A stretch of 64,000 bases of DNA, taken from positions 372,001 through 436,000 of the forward strand of contig NZ_JBPPLZ010000002.1 in the NCBI RefSeq assembly GCF_051535235.1, given 5' to 3'. The position numbers and the translations under genes were made by a program. The notes below the pieces were generated by a model. It was not told the origin of the DNA. It saw only the letters and a program-made list of their open reading frames with translations, and ran no database searches. Position 1 is the stretch's first letter. Every line of letters starts with the position of its first letter. Origin of the DNA: Nitrobacter sp051535235. GTDB lineage: Bacteria; Pseudomonadota; Alphaproteobacteria; Rhizobiales; Xanthobacteraceae. Of the stretch, positions 46,017 to 55,501 are shown piece by piece.

Positions 46017-48122
46017 ATGGGCCGACTTCCCAATCACGAGGCGGCAATGGGACCAGACCTCAGAGGTCCGCAAGGCACCCCCCAAGGCACCCAAGCATCG
46101 GGCCCCCGGTGCATTGCGCTGGTGGGCCCTTTCCAGAGCGGTAAAACCACCCTTCTCGAAGCGATCCTTGCCCGAACGGGCGCAATCCCCAAAGCAGGCA
46201 GTGTCGATCAGGGCACCAGCGTCGGCGACGCCAGCGCCGAAGCACGCCAGCACAAGATGGGCGTCGGGCTGACCTCAGCCACCACCAGTTTCATGGGCGA
46301 AACCTATTCCTTTATCGACTGTCCGGGTTCGATCGAATTCGCACACGACATGCGCGCGGCGATCCCCGCGGTCGATGCCGCCGTCGTGGTCTGCGAGGCC
46401 GATGAGCGCAAGCTGCCGCAGTTGCAGATCATCCTGCGTGAGCTGGAAGACCAGAACATTCCCCGATTTCTGTTTCTCAACAAGATCGACAAGGCGAACA
46501 AGCGAATTCGTGAAACGCTGGCGACGTTGCAGCCGGCGTCACGGACGCCGCTGGTATTGCGCCAGATTCCGATCTGGAACGGCGACCTGATCGCCGGCTT
46601 CGTCGATCTCGCGCTGGAGCGCGCCTTCGTCTATCGCGAACACATGGCCTCCGAAGTGGTCCAACTGGACGGCGGCGATCTCGACCGCGAAAAGGAAGCC
46701 CGCTTCTCGATGCTGGAGAAACTCGCCGATCACGATGACGCGCTGATGGAGCAATTGCTCGAGGATATCCCGCCGCCGCGCGACGCGGTGTTCGACGATC
46801 TCGCGCGCGAATTGCGCGAAGGCCAGATCTGCCCGGTGCTGCTCGGTTCGGCTGCGCGCGAGAACGGCGTGCTGCGGCTGATGAAGGCGCTGCGGCACGA
46901 GGCTCCCGGCATCGGCGCGACCGCGAAGCGCATGGGCGTGGCCGGCAGCAAGGAGGCGCTGGCCTACGTTTTCAAGACCGTGCACCTTCAGCATGGCGGC
47001 AAGCTGTCGCTGGCGCGGGTACTGACAGGTCGTTTCGACGATGGCGCCGCGGTGCTGGCGTCGTCCGGCGAGGGCGGAAAAATCTCCGGCATTCTCGCCG
47101 CGACCGGCGCGCAGGAGACCAAGCGTGCATCGGCTGAAGCCGGCGAGATGATCGCGTTCGGCAAGCTCGAGGCCGTGAAGACCGGCGATACGCTGACGAC
47201 CGCAAGGGTCGCGCCGCCGTCGCTGGTCAGCCTCGCGGCGGCCGCGCCGGTGCTGGCGATGGCGCTTGCGGCCGGAGACCGCAAGGACGATGTCAAGCTC
47301 GGGCAGGCTCTCGCCAAGCTCAACGAGGAAGATCCCTCGCTTGCCGTCATTCACAATGCGCAGACCCACGATACCGTGCTGTGGGGGCAGGGCGAGATGC
47401 ATCTGCGCGTCGCGCTGGAGCGACTGCACGATCGCTTCGGCGTCAACGTGAAATCGCATCCGCCCGCGATCGGCTATCAGGAGACCATCCGCAAATCCAT
47501 GACCCAGCGCGGACGCCACAAGAAACAGTCCGGCGGACATGGCCAGTTCGGCGACGTAGTTCTGGAAATCACCCCGCTACCGCGCGGTTCGAACTTTGTT
47601 TTCGTCGACAAGATCGTCGGCGGCGCGGTGCCGCGCAACTATATCGGCGCGGTGGAGGAAGGCGTGGTGGACGGACTCTCGCGAGGCCCGCTCGGCTTTC
47701 CCGTGATCGATGTGCAGGTGACGCTGGTCGACGGCTCCTATCACAGCGTCGACTCCTCGGATCAGGCCTTCCGTACGGCGGCGCGCATCGGCGTGACCGA
47801 GGCCCTGCCTCAATGTCAGCCGGTGCTGCTGGAGCCGATCCATGTGGTCGAGATCGTTTGTCCGAGCGAGGCGACCGCGAAGATCAACGCCATCCTGTCG
47901 GCGCGGCGCGGCCAGATTCTCGGCTTCGATACCCGTGAGGGCTGGACCGGCTGGGACTGCGTGCGCGCCATGATGCCGGAAGCCGAGATCGGCGATCTCA
48001 TTGTCGAACTGCGGTCGGCGACGGCGGGAGCGGGGAGTTTTACCCGCCAGTTCGATCGCATGGCTGAAGTCAACGGCCGGGCCGCGGACCAGATCATTGC
48101 CGCGCGTCGGGTCGCCGCTTAG
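46017..48122 (+). CDS. Elongation factor G-like GTPase (EF-G2 type)
   Basis: This 701-residue protein has the EF-G five-domain layout. G1 is GPFQSGKT (37-44), G3 is DCPGS (101-105) and G4 is NKID (155-158). Late domains include HKKQSGGHGQFGDV and VDGSYHSVDSSDQAFRTAAR, typical of the EF-G2 group. The usual G2 RGITI is replaced by a KMGVGLT stretch, and the catalytic His of DTPGH is Ser105. Canonical EF-G must be elsewhere, so this is a divergent paralogue of unknown role. The start is uncertain, and another ATG lies at 46047. Confidence 0.88.
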   Translation: MGRLPNHEAAMGPDLRGPQGTPQGTQASGPRCIALVGPFQSGKTTLLEAILARTGAIPKAGSVDQGTSVGDASAEARQHKMGVGLTSATTSFMGETYSFIDCPGSIEFAHDMRAAIPAVDAAVVVCEADERKLPQLQIILRELEDQNIPRFLFLNKIDKANKRIRETLATLQPASRTPLVLRQIPIWNGDLIAGFVDLALERAFVYREHMASEVVQLDGGDLDREKEARFSMLEKLADHDDALMEQLLEDIPPPRDAVFDDLARELREGQICPVLLGSAARENGVLRLMKALRHEAPGIGATAKRMGVAGSKEALAYVFKTVHLQHGGKLSLARVLTGRFDDGAAVLASSGEGGKISGILAATGAQETKRASAEAGEMIAFGKLEAVKTGDTLTTARVAPPSLVSLAAAAPVLAMALAAGDRKDDVKLGQALAKLNEEDPSLAVIHNAQTHDTVLWGQGEMHLRVALERLHDRFGVNVKSHPPAIGYQETIRKSMTQRGRHKKQSGGHGQFGDVVLEITPLPRGSNFVFVDKIVGGAVPRNYIGAVEEGVVDGLSRGPLGFPVIDVQVTLVDGSYHSVDSSDQAFRTAARIGVTEALPQCQPVLLEPIHVVEIVCPSEATAKINAILSARRGQILGFDTREGWTGWDCVRAMMPEAEIGDLIVELRSATAGAGSFTRQFDRMAEVNGRAADQIIAARRVAA

Positions 48123-48158
48123 AGTCTGTTTGGAAAGTCACCCGGCACCTCCCGACCG

Positions 48159-48272
48159 TTCCCCGGACGCAGCGCAGCGTGAAACGGTGCGCTGCTGAGC
48201 CGGGGTCTTTGCGAGGTTTTCTGCAACGATCCCGGGTCTGCGCAGCGTCACTTCGTGCCACAGCGGCCGGAG
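48159..48272. repeat. Composite palindromic intergenic repeat
   Basis: A hairpin with CCCCGG/CCGGGG ends and inner GCAGCGC/GCGCTGC pairing (48161-48205) is followed by a second GC-rich palindrome (CCGGGTCTGCGCAGCG... CCGG). This type of element is common between genes in Bradyrhizobium-like genomes. Confidence 0.65.
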
Positions 48273-48322
48273 GTCTTGCGCGCCTGATCGCCGGGACTTG
48301 GCGGGCCGCCCTGTCTTGGCCG

Positions 48323-48349
48323 TACAATGATGTATTTTACATCATTGTA
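48323..48349 (+). promoter_or_regulatory. Perfect 12-bp-arm inverted repeat before the regulator pseudogene
   Basis: TACAATGATGTA and TACATCATTGTA pair perfectly around TTT. The element lies in an AT-rich island that contains further GTAAGACATCACTTATAACA-type sequence. It is probably the operator of the XRE regulator whose decayed gene follows, or of sulP. Confidence 0.6.
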
Positions 48350-48396
48350 ATTATGTAAGACATCACTTATAACATCCTACATATGTATATCAAGCG

Positions 48397-48716
48397 TTGA
48401 TCACATCCTTTCAGATGCGGGCGGCGCGCGCTCCTGGGCATTGACCAGAAAACGCTCGCCGCGCTGGCGGGAGTCCTTGCTGGCCATCCAGCGGATGGGA
48501 GCGAGCGAGGGCCGGTGCGCGGCGTTGTCGATATGCTGGTGAAAGTGGTCGACGCATTCAATTGCGCCGGCGTCGAACGGATTGGAAAAACATGCGCGCA
48601 GCGACGATGGCGGGCGCGGCGTGCGCCTGAAACAGCCGGGACCTCGCGCCGTCCCGGCGGCTGATACGGTCACCGAACCGCACTTACCGGCGACCCGCGC
48701 GCGATGCGAGGACTGA
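48397..48716 (+). pseudogene. Decayed XRE-family helix-turn-helix regulator
   Basis: Joining pieces from different frames gives a full small XRE regulator. The pieces are ITSFQMRAARA (frame of TTG 48397), LLGIDQKTLAALAGV (from 48431), SLLAIQRMGASEGR (from 48474), VRGVVDMLVKVVDAFNCAGV (from 48515), and SDDGGRGVRLKQPGPR (from 48600). At least four frame changes are needed. The intact family is about 100 residues. The final stop lies 7 bp before sulP. Single-base sequencing errors could explain one shift but hardly four. Confidence 0.8.
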
Positions 48717-48723
48717 GTGCGGG

Positions 48724-50475
48724 ATGAGCATTGCCGACGGACGACCCCACCCAATCCGCCAGCCGACCTTCGCAGAACTGTTCACGCCGAAACTCCTCAC
48801 GGTGTTGCGCGAGGATTACCGTGGCGCTGATTTCCGCGCCGACGTCGTCGCCGGACTCACTGTGGCGATCGTGGCGCTGCCGCTGTCGATGGCCATTGCC
48901 ATCGCCTCCGGCGTCACGCCGGATCGCGGCCTGACCACCGCGATCGTAGGCGGATTTTTTGTCTCGCTGCTCGGCGGCAGCCGGTTCCAGGTCGGCGGTC
49001 CCGCCGGCGCGTTCATCGTGCTGGTGGCGCTGACGGTCGAACGTCACGGAATCGACGGCGTCATCCTCGCGACTTTCATGGCGGGCGTCTTGCTGATTGC
49101 CGCCGGGCTGATGCGGCTCGGCACCTACATCAAGTTCATTCCCTATCCGGTTACGGTGGGCTTCACCGCCGGCATCGGCGTCATCATCTTTGCGGGCCAG
49201 ATCAAGGACCTTCTTGGAATCACACTGGCGAAGGAGCCGAGCGGGCTTATTCCGAAGCTCGCGGCGCTGGCGCGGGCCGGCGACACCATCAGTATGTCCG
49301 CGGTCGCGGTAAGCATCATCGCGGTCGTCATCATCGTCGGCCTGAAGAAGCTGCGGCCGGCGTGGCCCGGCATGTTGATCGCGATCGTGGTCGCCGCCAG
49401 TGCCGCATGGGCGCTGTCATTACCGGTGGAGACCATCGGCACGCGCTTCGGCGGAATTCCGCGCGAATTGTCCTGGCCGGTCTGGCCGACATTTTCGCTC
49501 GACAAGATGCAGGCGGTGTTTCCCGACGCGGTGGCCTTCGCGCTGCTGGGATCGATCGAGTCGCTGTTGTCGGCGGTGGTGGCCGACGGCATGACCGGAC
49601 GGCGGCATCGCTCGAATTGCGAATTGATGGCGCAGGGCGTCGCCAACGTCGCTTCCGCGCTGTTCGGCGGCATCTGCGTCACCGGACTGATCGCGCGGAC
49701 CGCGACCAATATCCGCGCCGGCGCTCGCGGTCCTGTCGCGGGGATGCTGCATTCGGCGTTCCTGTTGCTGTTCATGCTGATTGCGGCGCCGCTGGCGAGC
49801 TATATTCCGCTTGCGGCGCTGGCTGCAGTGCTGGCGGTTGTCGCCTGGGACATGGTCGAGAAGCGCGAATTCGCGACTCTGATCCGCGCATCGCGGGGTG
49901 ACGCCGTCGTGCTGCTCGCCACCTTCCTGCTGACCATCTTCCGCGATCTCACCGAGGGCATTCTGGTCGGATTCGCGCTCGGCGCGGTGCTGTTCATCAA
50001 CCGCATGGCGCAGACTACCGGCGTCGAAGCCGGCATTCCGCTGGTGGCCGAGGACAAGGCCGATGACGCCAACGGTGATCGTCAGCCCTACGATGCCGCG
50101 CTGGTGGCCGATCCGGACGTCGTCATATACCGCATCACCGGAGCATTCTTCTTCGGGGCGGCCTCCGAGGTCGGATCGGTGCTCGATGCCATTATGGAGC
50201 GACAAAAGGCGTTTGTCGTGGATTTCGCCGCGGTTCCGCTCCTCGATTCCACCGGGGCAAACACCATCAGCCGGATCGCCGCCAAGGCGCGGCGGCAGGG
50301 AATCCCTTTTTTCGTTACAGGGGCGTCGCCGGCGGTGCGGCGGGCGCTCCTGACCCATGGGGTCAGGCCGCCGCTCGCGAAATTCCGGGAGACCATCGCG
50401 CGCGCCGTCGCCGACATCAAGGCGTCCCGCCACGCGCTGCCCGTTGCCGCGAAGGAAGCGCAACCGGTGCTCTGA
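48724..50475 (+). CDS. SulP family inorganic anion transporter with STAS domain
   Basis: This 583-residue inner membrane transporter has 10-14 membrane segments, the SulP opening VVAGLTVAIVALPLSMAIAI, and GLTTAIVGGFFVSLLGGSRF. It ends in a C-terminal STAS domain (about 460-560) with DFAAVPLLDSTGANTI. The substrate could be sulfate, bicarbonate or another anion. The start lies 7 bp after the regulator pseudogene, so the pair formed an operon. Confidence 0.92.
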   Translation: MSIADGRPHPIRQPTFAELFTPKLLTVLREDYRGADFRADVVAGLTVAIVALPLSMAIAIASGVTPDRGLTTAIVGGFFVSLLGGSRFQVGGPAGAFIVLVALTVERHGIDGVILATFMAGVLLIAAGLMRLGTYIKFIPYPVTVGFTAGIGVIIFAGQIKDLLGITLAKEPSGLIPKLAALARAGDTISMSAVAVSIIAVVIIVGLKKLRPAWPGMLIAIVVAASAAWALSLPVETIGTRFGGIPRELSWPVWPTFSLDKMQAVFPDAVAFALLGSIESLLSAVVADGMTGRRHRSNCELMAQGVANVASALFGGICVTGLIARTATNIRAGARGPVAGMLHSAFLLLFMLIAAPLASYIPLAALAAVLAVVAWDMVEKREFATLIRASRGDAVVLLATFLLTIFRDLTEGILVGFALGAVLFINRMAQTTGVEAGIPLVAEDKADDANGDRQPYDAALVADPDVVIYRITGAFFFGAASEVGSVLDAIMERQKAFVVDFAAVPLLDSTGANTISRIAAKARRQGIPFFVTGASPAVRRALLTHGVRPPLAKFRETIARAVADIKASRHALPVAAKEAQPVL

Positions 50476-50613
50476 GCCGCGCCGGGCGACTTGCGGTGTC
50501 TGCTGATACGGGCAATTGCGGCCCGCGGCATTGACAGCGGGCACGCCTTGCATGATCTCATCCGATCGCGCCGCCCGATCGTCGGGCGCGCGCGCCCCGC
50601 GATGGGACCAGCC

Positions 50614-51465
50614 ATGTCAGCCGAGAGTAAAGTCCCTGCCGCCTGCCTGATCGGATGGCCTGCGGCGCATTCGCGCTCGCCGCTGATCCATCATTACTGG
50701 CTGCGCCTTTATGGGATCGATGGCGGCTACAGTATCGAGGCGATTCCGCCCGAGGGTTTCGCCGAATTCATCATGAATCTGTCCAAGCATGGCTTTGTCG
50801 GCGCCAACGTCACGATCCCGCACAAGGAGCGGGCACTGCAACTGACCGCACCCGATGCGCGCGCAAGGGCGGTCGGCGCCGCCAACACGCTCTATTATGA
50901 AGGCGAGACGTTACGCTCCACCAATACCGACGTCGAGGGTTTCATCGGCAATCTGGATGTCGCCGCGCCGGGCTGGGATCGCACCGATGATGCGGTAGTG
51001 CTCGGCGCCGGCGGATCGTCGCGTGCCGTGGTGTTCGGCCTGATCGAACGCGGCATCAAACGCATCCATCTCGCCAACCGCACGATGGAACGGGCGCAGG
51101 CGCTTGCGGATCAGTTTGGCGGATCGGTCGTGCCGCTGGCCTGGAGCGGACTCGATGATGTGCTGCCGCGCGCCGGGCTGCTCGTGAACACCACCTCGCT
51201 CGGCATGGCGGGGCAGCCTGCGCTGAACGTCGAACTGCCGCTGCTGCCATCGGACGCGGTGGTCGCCGATCTGGTCTATGTTCCGCTGGAAACGCCCTTG
51301 CTCGCGGCGGCGAAGGTGCGCGGCCTCAGGACCGCCGATGGTCTCGGAATGCTGCTGCATCAGGCGGTGCGCGGATTTGAACTGTGGTTCGGACGACGTC
51401 CCGCTGTGACGTCGGAATTGCGCGCCCTGGTCGAGGCCGATCTCTGCGCTCATTCGTCGACTTGA
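50614..51465 (+). CDS. aroE: Shikimate dehydrogenase
   Basis: The 283-residue NADPH enzyme reduces 3-dehydroshikimate to shikimate. Substrate and catalytic residues appear in AHSRSPLIHHYW, NVTIPHK (Lys71) and NTDVEGF (Asp106). The NADP fold is LGAGGSSRAVV (130-140). The C-terminal GLGMLLHQAVRGFELW is also typical. The ATG at 50614 is favoured by family length. An ATG at 50602 is possible. Confidence 0.93.
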   Translation: MSAESKVPAACLIGWPAAHSRSPLIHHYWLRLYGIDGGYSIEAIPPEGFAEFIMNLSKHGFVGANVTIPHKERALQLTAPDARARAVGAANTLYYEGETLRSTNTDVEGFIGNLDVAAPGWDRTDDAVVLGAGGSSRAVVFGLIERGIKRIHLANRTMERAQALADQFGGSVVPLAWSGLDDVLPRAGLLVNTTSLGMAGQPALNVELPLLPSDAVVADLVYVPLETPLLAAAKVRGLRTADGLGMLLHQAVRGFELWFGRRPAVTSELRALVEADLCAHSST

Positions 51466-51579
51466 GTTTGGCGCCCCAATTTTTTAACCGTTCTAATCTG
51501 GCGACTAATCAACGCTCTTTGTCTTGACCCCCATGAAAGCATGATCCAGTTGGTAGAGTGTCATCCTGAAGCGACCATT

Positions 51580-51897
51580 ATGTCCGATTTTGAAACCAGC
51601 ATCCCTGACGCCGCGGAGACCACTCCGCTGGGCCTTGCACAACGCGGCTTTAGCGGCCGCGTCAATGCAATCATGGTCGACGGCGATCACCTTGGAGTGT
51701 CGGCGTTGGAGATCGAGCGGCGCCTTCTCGAACTCGGAATCGTCGAAGGCGCGTCGGTGCAGATCCTGCATGAGGGACCGATCGGCCGGGATCCGATCGC
51801 GATCCGCGTCAACGGCACGACGATCGCGCTGCGCCGGCGCGAAGCCATGGCGATCATGGTCGGCGCTCTCGAACCGACGGCGAAAACCACAGCATGA
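51580..51897 (+). CDS. feoA: Ferrous iron transport protein A
   Basis: The 105-residue protein has an SH3-like FeoA fold after a 25-residue N-terminal extension. The conserved part is VSALEIERRLLELGIVEGAS, with VQILHEGPIGRDPIAIRVNG and TIALRRREAMAI. It acts with FeoB at the inner membrane in Fe(II) uptake. It overlaps feoB by 4 nt (ATGA). The upstream gap is AT-rich with TTCTAA-type sequence, but I see no convincing Fur or Irr box. Confidence 0.92.
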   Translation: MSDFETSIPDAAETTPLGLAQRGFSGRVNAIMVDGDHLGVSALEIERRLLELGIVEGASVQILHEGPIGRDPIAIRVNGTTIALRRREAMAIMVGALEPTAKTTA

Positions 51898-53774
51898 GCG
51901 TTATCGACGTGAATGACTGGCGCATCGCCCTGGTTGGAACGCCGAACAGCGGCAAGACGGCCTTGTTCAACGCGCTCACGGGCAGCCGCCAGAAGGTGGC
52001 CAACTACGCCGGCGTCACGGTGGAGCGGAAGTCCGGGTTTTTGAAAACCGCATCCGGCCACCGGGTCAACCTGATCGACCTGCCGGGAACCTATTCATTG
52101 CGGGGCCGCAGCCCCGATGAGGACATCACTCGCGACGTTATACTCGGCAAGCTTGCAAGCGAAAGCCCGCCTGACTTCCTGCTCTGCGTCGCCGACGCCA
52201 CCAATCTTCGCGTGGCGTTGCGCCTTGTGATCGAATTGAAGCGTGTGCACCGTCCGATGCTGCTGGTGCTGAACATGATCGACATCGCGCGGCGGCGCGG
52301 GGTCGACGTTCATCTCGACAAGCTCTCCGCCGAACTTGGCGTGCCGGTGGTGACGTCGACCGCCGTGCGGCGCGGCGGCATTGACGATCTGCTGCGACAT
52401 ATCGACGACATCGTCGGCAAGCCGGCCGGTGCCATCGCCGCGAGCGACTGGACGACGCCGGCCGTGTCCGACCTGCGCGCGGCGCAGCGCGAAGCCGATC
52501 GCGTGATACGCGCCTCCGTGAGCGAGCCCGCCAAGCCCGATACGTGGACCACGCGCGTGGACTCGGTGCTGCTGCATCCGGTGTGGGGCATGGCCGCGCT
52601 GCTGTTGTTGCTGTTCGTGATGTTTCAGGCGGTGTTCGCCTGGGCGGAGCCGGCGATGGACCTCATCACTCAGGGGTTCGATGCGCTCGGCGCGTTTTCG
52701 GCGACCGTGCTGCCGGAGGGATTGCTGCAGAGCTTTGTCCAGAACGGCGTGATCTCCGGTGTCGGCAGCGTCATCGTGTTCCTGCCGCAAATCCTCATTT
52801 TGTTTCTTTTCATCCTGCTGCTCGAGGATCTCGGCTACATGGCGCGCGCGGCGTTCCTGATGGATCGCATCATGGGCGGCGCCGGACTGCACGGTCGCGC
52901 CTTCATTCCGTTGTTGTCGAGTTTTGCCTGCGCGATCCCCGGCATCATGGCGACGCGGGTGATCGATAACAAGCGTGACCGGCTGACCACCATCATGGTT
53001 GCGCCGCTGATGACCTGTTCGGCACGCATCCCGGTGTACACGCTGATTATCGCCGCCTTCATACCGAACAGGCCGGTGTTGGGCGTTCTTGGATTGCAGG
53101 GGCTCGTGATGTTCGGGCTCTATGCGATGGGTATCTTCAGCGCGCTCGCGGTGTCGTTCGTGGCCAACCGCTTTTTCTGGCGTGACAGCGCGACTCCGCC
53201 CTTCATGCTGGAACTGCCGGATTACAAGCTGCCGCAATTGCGTAGCGTGCTGATGAATCTCTACCAGCGCGCAATGGCGTTTCTGAAACGCGCCGGCACC
53301 ACGATCTTTTCCATGATGGTTCTGATCTGGTTTCTGGCGTCGTTTCCGCGTCCGCCGGCGGGCGCGACCGAACCCGCGATCGATTTCAGCCTTGCGGCCA
53401 TGATCGGCCGCTGGATCGAACCGTTGCTCGCGCCGATCGGTTTCAACTGGCAGATCAGCGTCGCGCTGATTCCCGGCATGGCCGCGCGCGAGGTGGCGGT
53501 GGCCTCGCTCGGCACCGTCTATGCGATCGAGGGTGGCAAGGAGGCGGCGGACCAGGTCGGCCACATGCTCGCCTCGCAATGGAGTCTCGCGACCGCGCTG
53601 GCGTTTCTGGCCTGGTATGTCTTCGCGCCGCAATGCGCCTCGACGCTGGCCGTCATCAAGCGCGAGACCGGCGGCTGGCGCTGGATGCTGATCACGTTCT
53701 TCTACATGCTGGCGCTGGCCTATCTCGCCGCCTTCGTCACCTATCGCATCGCGCTCGCTATGGGCTGGGGCTGA
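51894..53774 (+). CDS. feoB: Ferrous iron transport protein B
   Basis: This 626-residue membrane GTPase-linked Fe(II) transporter has an N-terminal G domain with G1 GTPNSGKT (15-22), G3 DLPG (62-65) and G4 NMID (127-130). It is followed by a helical insertion, then Gate motifs and membrane segments (PLLSSFACAIPGIMATRVID and ITFFYMLALAYLAAF, in part). It is shorter than E. coli FeoB but typical of the alphaproteobacterial form. It is coupled to feoA, and no feoC is seen. Confidence 0.95.
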   Translation: MSVIDVNDWRIALVGTPNSGKTALFNALTGSRQKVANYAGVTVERKSGFLKTASGHRVNLIDLPGTYSLRGRSPDEDITRDVILGKLASESPPDFLLCVADATNLRVALRLVIELKRVHRPMLLVLNMIDIARRRGVDVHLDKLSAELGVPVVTSTAVRRGGIDDLLRHIDDIVGKPAGAIAASDWTTPAVSDLRAAQREADRVIRASVSEPAKPDTWTTRVDSVLLHPVWGMAALLLLLFVMFQAVFAWAEPAMDLITQGFDALGAFSATVLPEGLLQSFVQNGVISGVGSVIVFLPQILILFLFILLLEDLGYMARAAFLMDRIMGGAGLHGRAFIPLLSSFACAIPGIMATRVIDNKRDRLTTIMVAPLMTCSARIPVYTLIIAAFIPNRPVLGVLGLQGLVMFGLYAMGIFSALAVSFVANRFFWRDSATPPFMLELPDYKLPQLRSVLMNLYQRAMAFLKRAGTTIFSMMVLIWFLASFPRPPAGATEPAIDFSLAAMIGRWIEPLLAPIGFNWQISVALIPGMAAREVAVASLGTVYAIEGGKEAADQVGHMLASQWSLATALAFLAWYVFAPQCASTLAVIKRETGGWRWMLITFFYMLALAYLAAFVTYRIALAMGWG

Positions 53775-53849
53775 GCGCCTTTCCAGCGCACGGTTTCATG
53801 CGCGGCGTTGCGGTGCTGGAAAGAAAGGCCGCGTCAGCTTTTCAGGCGT

Positions 53850-54995
53850 TCAGACCGCCAGCACGCGGCGGTCGATGTCGGCGATCGTATTGACGCCGCA
53901 CAGGCCCATGGTCACGCTGAGTTCATTGGCGATGATGTCGAGCGCCTTGGTCACGCCCGCGCCGCCGAACGCGCCGAGACCGTAGACGTAGGCGCGTCCG
54001 ATCATGCAGGATCTTGCGCCGAGCGCGAGCGCACGCATCACGTCCTGGCCCGAGCGGATGCCGCCGTCAAACATGACTTCTACCGTCGATCCGACCGCAT
54101 CGACGATCCTCGGCAGCATTTCGATCGAGGATTGCGCGCCGTCGAGCTGACGGCCGCCATGATTGGAGACCACCAGCGCTTGTGCGCCGGTCTTCGCCGC
54201 TTCCTGCGCGTCCTCGACATCGAGGATGCCCTTGAGGATGAGCTTGCCGGGCCAGATGCCGCGGATCCAGCCGACATCCTTCCAGTTCAGCGCTGGGTCG
54301 AACTGTCCGGCGACCCAGGCCGCCACCGATCCGAGATCGTCGACGTTTTTGACGTGGCCGGCGATGTTGCCGAAATTCCGGCGCTTCGCGCGCAGCGTGC
54401 CGATCAGCCACGATGGCTTGCGCATGAAGTCGAGCATGTTGGAAAGGCTGAACAGTTGTGGTGGCACCGACAGGCCGTTCTTGATGTCCTGATGACGCTG
54501 CCCCAGCACCTGCAAATCCACCGTCAGCACCAGCGCGCTGCATTTCGCCGCCATGGCGCGCTCGACCAGTTCCCTGACGAAGCCGCGATCCCTCATGACA
54601 TAGAGCTGAAACCAGAACGGCTTGCCGACGCTCTCCGCCACGTCCTCGATCGAGTTGATCGACATCGTGCTCAGCGTATACGGAATGCCGGCGGCTTGCG
54701 CGGCGCGGCAGGCATGGATCTCGCCGTCGCCGTATTGCATTCCGGTCGAGCCCACCGGCGCCAGGATCAGCGGCAGGCTTGCCTTTTCGCCGAGGATGTT
54801 GGTCGCGAGATCGCGCCTGGAGATATCGATCAGGATCCGCTGACGAAACTTGATCGCATGAAGGTCGTCGCTATTGGCGCGATACGTCTGTTCGGAATAT
54901 GAGCCGCAATCGACATAGTCGAAGAATGCCTTGGGAACGCGGCGGCGGTGAACCTCGCGCAGATCTTCGATACAGGTGATCCGATCCATCCGCAT
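53850..54995 (-). CDS. lldD: L-lactate dehydrogenase (FMN, LldD type)
   Basis: This 381-residue flavoenzyme oxidises L-lactate to pyruvate at the membrane. The 2-hydroxy acid oxidase family active site is VVSNHGGRQLDGA (His279). FFDYVDCGSYSEQTYRAN and the FMN-binding EVMFDGGIRSGQDVMRALAL are also present. AGGA lies 10 nt before the ATG. Another 2-hydroxy acid substrate cannot be excluded. It is convergent with feoB. Confidence 0.92.
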   Translation of the reverse strand: MRMDRITCIEDLREVHRRRVPKAFFDYVDCGSYSEQTYRANSDDLHAIKFRQRILIDISRRDLATNILGEKASLPLILAPVGSTGMQYGDGEIHACRAAQAAGIPYTLSTMSINSIEDVAESVGKPFWFQLYVMRDRGFVRELVERAMAAKCSALVLTVDLQVLGQRHQDIKNGLSVPPQLFSLSNMLDFMRKPSWLIGTLRAKRRNFGNIAGHVKNVDDLGSVAAWVAGQFDPALNWKDVGWIRGIWPGKLILKGILDVEDAQEAAKTGAQALVVSNHGGRQLDGAQSSIEMLPRIVDAVGSTVEVMFDGGIRSGQDVMRALALGARSCMIGRAYVYGLGAFGGAGVTKALDIIANELSVTMGLCGVNTIADIDRRVLAV

Positions 54996-55098
54996 GTCTG
55001 GCTGTTCCTATATTCGCTGCTGGACCCCGGACCCGGAACCTGGCAGCAAGGAACGGAACCCGGCGACGATAGTTAAATCTGTTCCCCAGGAGAAAGCC

Positions 55099-55296
55099 AT
55101 GATGAGCGCTCACGCTGAGAAGGACGACCAGAAGAAAAGGGCGAAGACGAAGAAGGAGCTGGATGAGGAACTCGACCGTGGCCTGAGAGAGTCGTTTCCC
55201 GGCTCCGACCCGGTAAGCGTAACCCAACCGGCGCCCGCAAAGCCGATAAAGGACAGGCCGGCGGGCCGTCGCGAGAATCGCGGGGAGGACGGCTGA
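55099..55296 (+). CDS. Small charged hypothetical protein, 65 aa
   Basis: The frame begins MMSAHAEKDDQKKRAKTKKE and is rich in Lys, Glu and Asp, with a short LDEELDRGLRESFPGSDPVS segment typical of small rhizobial stress-related proteins. AGGAG lies 6 nt before the first ATG. It is likely cytosolic and disordered. Its function is unknown. Confidence 0.7.
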   Translation: MMSAHAEKDDQKKRAKTKKELDEELDRGLRESFPGSDPVSVTQPAPAKPIKDRPAGRRENRGEDG

Positions 55297-55501
55297 GGTC
55301 GTTGGAAACGGGGATTTATGCGTCTTTTCCCGGGGAAGCCGTCATTTTTGTCGCCATATTCCGGTAACGATTCATTATATTTCTTGAAGTCGTTTTAGCT
55401 ATCTGGGCGTTATAAGCGGCTTTGCGCTATGCTTGTCGTTCAACGATTCGGCGGACCAGCTTCAAGGCGGCGTGCGATTTGAGAGCGTCGTGGGGGGTAG
55501 G

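Noticed and set aside
51466..51579. Possible Fur or Irr box before feoA
   Set aside because: TTCTAA-type fragments are present but do not form a convincing symmetric site.
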